DNA of 64,000 nt from Amycolatopsis taiwanensis DSM 45107 (GTDB lineage Bacteria > Actinomycetota > Actinomycetes > Mycobacteriales > Pseudonocardiaceae): positions 393,428-457,427 of the forward strand of contig NZ_JAFB01000003.1 in the NCBI RefSeq assembly GCF_000519205.1, in the 5' to 3' direction. A model generated the notes under the pieces. That model was given only the letters and a program-made list of their open reading frames with translations. It searched no databases and was not told where the DNA came from. This document shows positions 62,251-64,000 of the stretch, piece after piece; the first letter of the stretch is position 1; each line of letters begins with the position of its first letter. Position numbers and translations under genes: made by a program.

Positions 62251-62394
62251 ATGGAACAACACACGCGAGAAACCGGCCCACGCATCCTGCTCAGTGAAAC
62301 CAACTCAACCGGATAAAGCTTCACTGCCGCTGAAGCCCTTGCGATCGGCCGCGCCCTGGTCAAGGTCGGGCGACTCGCCGCCGAAGCGCCCTGA
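62251..62394 (+). pseudogene. Small decayed ORF with an internal stop
   Basis: The frame reads MEQHTRETGPRILLSETNST, meets a TAA, then continues SFTAAEALAIGRALVKVGRL to a TGA at 62392. The second part resembles the C-terminus of small actinobacterial proteins with an LTPAEA-ALGRAL helix. It is too weak to name. The remainder of the 424-base gap between the DinB and HNH genes shows no other gene. Confidence 0.25.
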
Positions 62395-62493
62395 CCGAAC
62401 CTCCGCGACCGGGCGGAAGCGCTGTCCGCTCGCGGTGCCGTGATTCTGTCCTTTCTTGCGGATGCTTGCGTTGATCCTGCTCGGCGCGTTAAC

Positions 62494-62533
62494 TCGAACG
62501 TGTGTCGAACGTACGTCCTAAAGTTGATAGGAT
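62494..62533 (+). promoter_or_regulatory. Promoter with tandem TCGAAC half-sites
   Basis: TAGGAT at 62528-62533 is a -10 only six bases before the ATG, so the transcript is probably leaderless. TCGAAC occurs at 62494-62499 and 62505-62510; the second copy sits at the -35 position. TCGAAC is one half of the actinobacterial LexA box (TCGAAC-N4-GTTCGA), but here the halves are direct repeats, so LexA control is only a suggestion. Confidence 0.45.
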
Positions 62534-62539
62534 AGTGGC

Positions 62540-63811
62540 ATGTCCGAGGTGGCTCCCGTTTCCCGGTTGTGGCAGGTTCCCGATGGGGACCTGACCGCGC
62601 TGTTGTTGGCGTGTGAGCAAAAGCTGCGGACCGGCTACGCCGAGATGCTCGCGATCGTGGGCGAGAGCGAGCAGCGCGGGCTGGGCAAGTCCTTGGGATT
62701 CAAGGACACCTCCGCGTTCCTGACGGATGCGTTGCGGATTTCCGCGCGGGAAGCCAAACAACGCATCGACCACGCCGCGGCCACCATGGCATCCTCGTCG
62801 CTGACCGGGGTGCCGCAACCCCCGCCGCAGGCCGCCACCGGCGACGCCCTCACCGCCGGGGACATCAACGCAGAACACGTCCAGGCGATAACCACGACTA
62901 TGCAGGCGTGCCCGGCTGGGATTCCGGTTGAGCAGCGCGAGGCGGATGAGCGGATTCTGGTGGAGCTGGCTCGACAGGCCGGGCCGGAGGCGGTACGGAA
63001 AGCCGGTCGTCGGTTGCGCGCTCTCTGGGACCAGGACACCGCACCCCCCGAGGACAAGGACCGCGAGCAGGCCCATCCGCTTCGTCGGTTGGACATCACG
63101 CGCCGCAAAGACGGCAGCATCCGCTTCAGCGGTGAACTCGACCCCGAAACCGCCGAAGAACTCGACGGGCTACTCGGGCCACTGGCCAAACCACACAAGA
63201 ACCCCGAAACCGGCGAACACGACACCCGCAGCCCCGCCGAACGAGCAGGAGACGCCCTCGCCGAAATCATCACCCTCGCCGCCCGCTGCGACGAACTGGC
63301 GACCCAGGGCGGCGAGCGCGCCGTGATGATCGTGTCCATCACCCTCGCCGAACTCGAGAACCGCGCCCGGCACGCCCTCCTCGACATCCCCGGGATATCC
63401 AGCGTCGACGGGCTCCGGCGCCTGGCCTGTGAGGCCAAGGTGGTGCCCGCGATCTTCGGCAACAAAGCCACACCCCTGTATGTCGGCGATGCTTCCCGGT
63501 TCGCCACCCCCGCCCAACGCCGCTACCTCGCCGCACGAGACCGCGGATGCGCCTTTCCCGGCTGCACTCGCGGTCCTAAATGGACGACACCGCATCACGT
63601 GGCGCCCTGGTCAACGGATAAACGCACCGACGCCGACAATCTCGTGCTCCTGTGCGGCCGGCATCACCGGGTGATCCACCACACGCAGTGGGAGGTAAGG
63701 ATGAACGGGCATCTGCCCGAATTCATCCCACCACCCTGGATCGGCAAAGAGCGAAAACCCATGCGCAACCTCGCGCACACCACCCCACCCCGGTACCAAC
63801 AAGCCGCATAA
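62540..63811 (+). CDS. DUF222/13E12-type HNH endonuclease-like protein
   Basis: 423 residues: a helical DUF222 domain (about 20-300) and a C-terminal HNH motif, AFPGCTRGPKWTTPHHVAPW followed by DNLVLLCGRHHRVIH, with both zinc CxxC-like cysteines and the catalytic histidines. These multicopy actinobacterial genes resemble mycobacterial 13E12 repeats and may be selfish or DNA-repair linked. The start lies just behind a -10 box. Confidence 0.87.
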   Translation: MSEVAPVSRLWQVPDGDLTALLLACEQKLRTGYAEMLAIVGESEQRGLGKSLGFKDTSAFLTDALRISAREAKQRIDHAAATMASSSLTGVPQPPPQAATGDALTAGDINAEHVQAITTTMQACPAGIPVEQREADERILVELARQAGPEAVRKAGRRLRALWDQDTAPPEDKDREQAHPLRRLDITRRKDGSIRFSGELDPETAEELDGLLGPLAKPHKNPETGEHDTRSPAERAGDALAEIITLAARCDELATQGGERAVMIVSITLAELENRARHALLDIPGISSVDGLRRLACEAKVVPAIFGNKATPLYVGDASRFATPAQRRYLAARDRGCAFPGCTRGPKWTTPHHVAPWSTDKRTDADNLVLLCGRHHRVIHHTQWEVRMNGHLPEFIPPPWIGKERKPMRNLAHTTPPRYQQAA

Positions 63812-63822
63812 CCCCACAGTGT

Positions 63823-63855
63823 CAGCGCCCGACAGACACCGTCGCCCGGGCGCTG
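63823..63855. terminator. Hairpin after the HNH gene
   Basis: CAGCGCCCG (63823-63831) and CGGGCGCTG (63847-63855) pair perfectly around a 15-base loop, 12 bases after the stop codon. No T-tract follows. Confidence 0.55.
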
Positions 63856-64000
63856 GCCCTGTCGTGTACAACCTGACAAGGTCAAAGTGGGCGGGTCGGG
63901 AGTTGGCGTGGCTTTCATTGATCGGCGGTAGGGCACGGAGTTGTCGCCGTTGGGATCGATGAATCGGCACGCGATAAACCCGGCGACTTCGACGGTCATC
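63856..64000. other. Window end, unassigned
   Basis: A minus-strand frame from ATG 63999 begins MTVEVAGFIACRFIDPNGDN and runs back through the HNH 3' end without a stop. I recognise no family. The part inside the HNH gene is surely a shadow; the first 30 codons could be a real small gene or a decayed one. Confidence 0.2.

Overview
The window is high-GC DNA with short spacers, many GTG/TTG starts and frequent ATGA/GTGA stop-start overlaps. Its gene content (NDMA-type alcohol dehydrogenases, DUF3040, DUF5313, DUF574 methyltransferase, a 13E12-type DUF222/HNH gene, a giant CtpI-like P-type ATPase) points to a soil actinomycete. Pseudonocardiales, perhaps Amycolatopsis, is my best guess; this is an inference, as no rRNA or tRNA gene is present to settle it.

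Left part (1-8.5 kb): a catabolic island. It holds a split transketolase, a fused 3-oxoacid CoA-transferase, a sugar ABC transporter reduced by deletion to a lipoprotein signal peptide abutting a headless permease, an SDR, a Rieske ferredoxin-like protein and two tandem amidohydrolase_2 enzymes. It ends in the tail of an IS982-type transposase.

9.5-21.8 kb: an aromatic/aryl-alcohol region. A six-gene minus-strand run encodes aldehyde dehydrogenase, LLM flavin enzyme, NDMA-type ADH, phenylacetate-CoA-ligase-like enzyme, Zn-ADH and an ACMSD-type amidohydrolase. A second NDMA-type ADH lies upstream, and a benzoylformate decarboxylase (mdlC), an MHS-family carboxylate transporter and a UGSC-family protein follow. 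Together they could take an aryl 2-oxo acid or alcohol through aldehyde to acid and CoA thioester.

22-39.7 kb: mostly housekeeping, stress and regulatory genes: VanZ, XRE-cupin regulator with a CPYC flavoprotein and MFS exporter, peptide-type binding protein with IclR, OhrR-like MarR, ECF sigma factor with SnoaL-like tail, YceI, TetR with a small membrane protein, squalene/phytoene synthase, ChrB-like regulator, an orphan D12 adenine methylase and lysG/lysE.

40-56.9 kb: TetR, pntAB transhydrogenase, a metal-dependent deaminase-type amidohydrolase behind two matching palindromes, a 1457-residue P-type ATPase flanked by small membrane genes, decayed type VII secretion substrates, a DHA2 exporter behind a perfect operator-like palindrome, a FAD monooxygenase and two SAM methyltransferases.

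57-61.5 kb: a coherent one-carbon locus. ligM-like aryl O-demethylase faces metF-purU-folD. Methyl groups moved from methoxy-aromatics to tetrahydrofolate could be oxidised and released as formate. The window ends with a DinB protein and a DUF222/HNH gene.

Three signals are not explained by the genes. (1) A leader ORF encoding a TIAVAR-type peptide sits directly on the start of three unrelated genes (7.2, 40.6 and 58.8 kb). (2) Four directional arrays of degenerate 21-bp units begin with TGTCCCC after gene 3' ends (39.7, 44.0, 51.6 and 55.0 kb). (3) A short inverted-repeat element with GGTGGTGTTTC-like ends lies at stop codons (13.1, 16.6, 25.6 and 57.9 kb).
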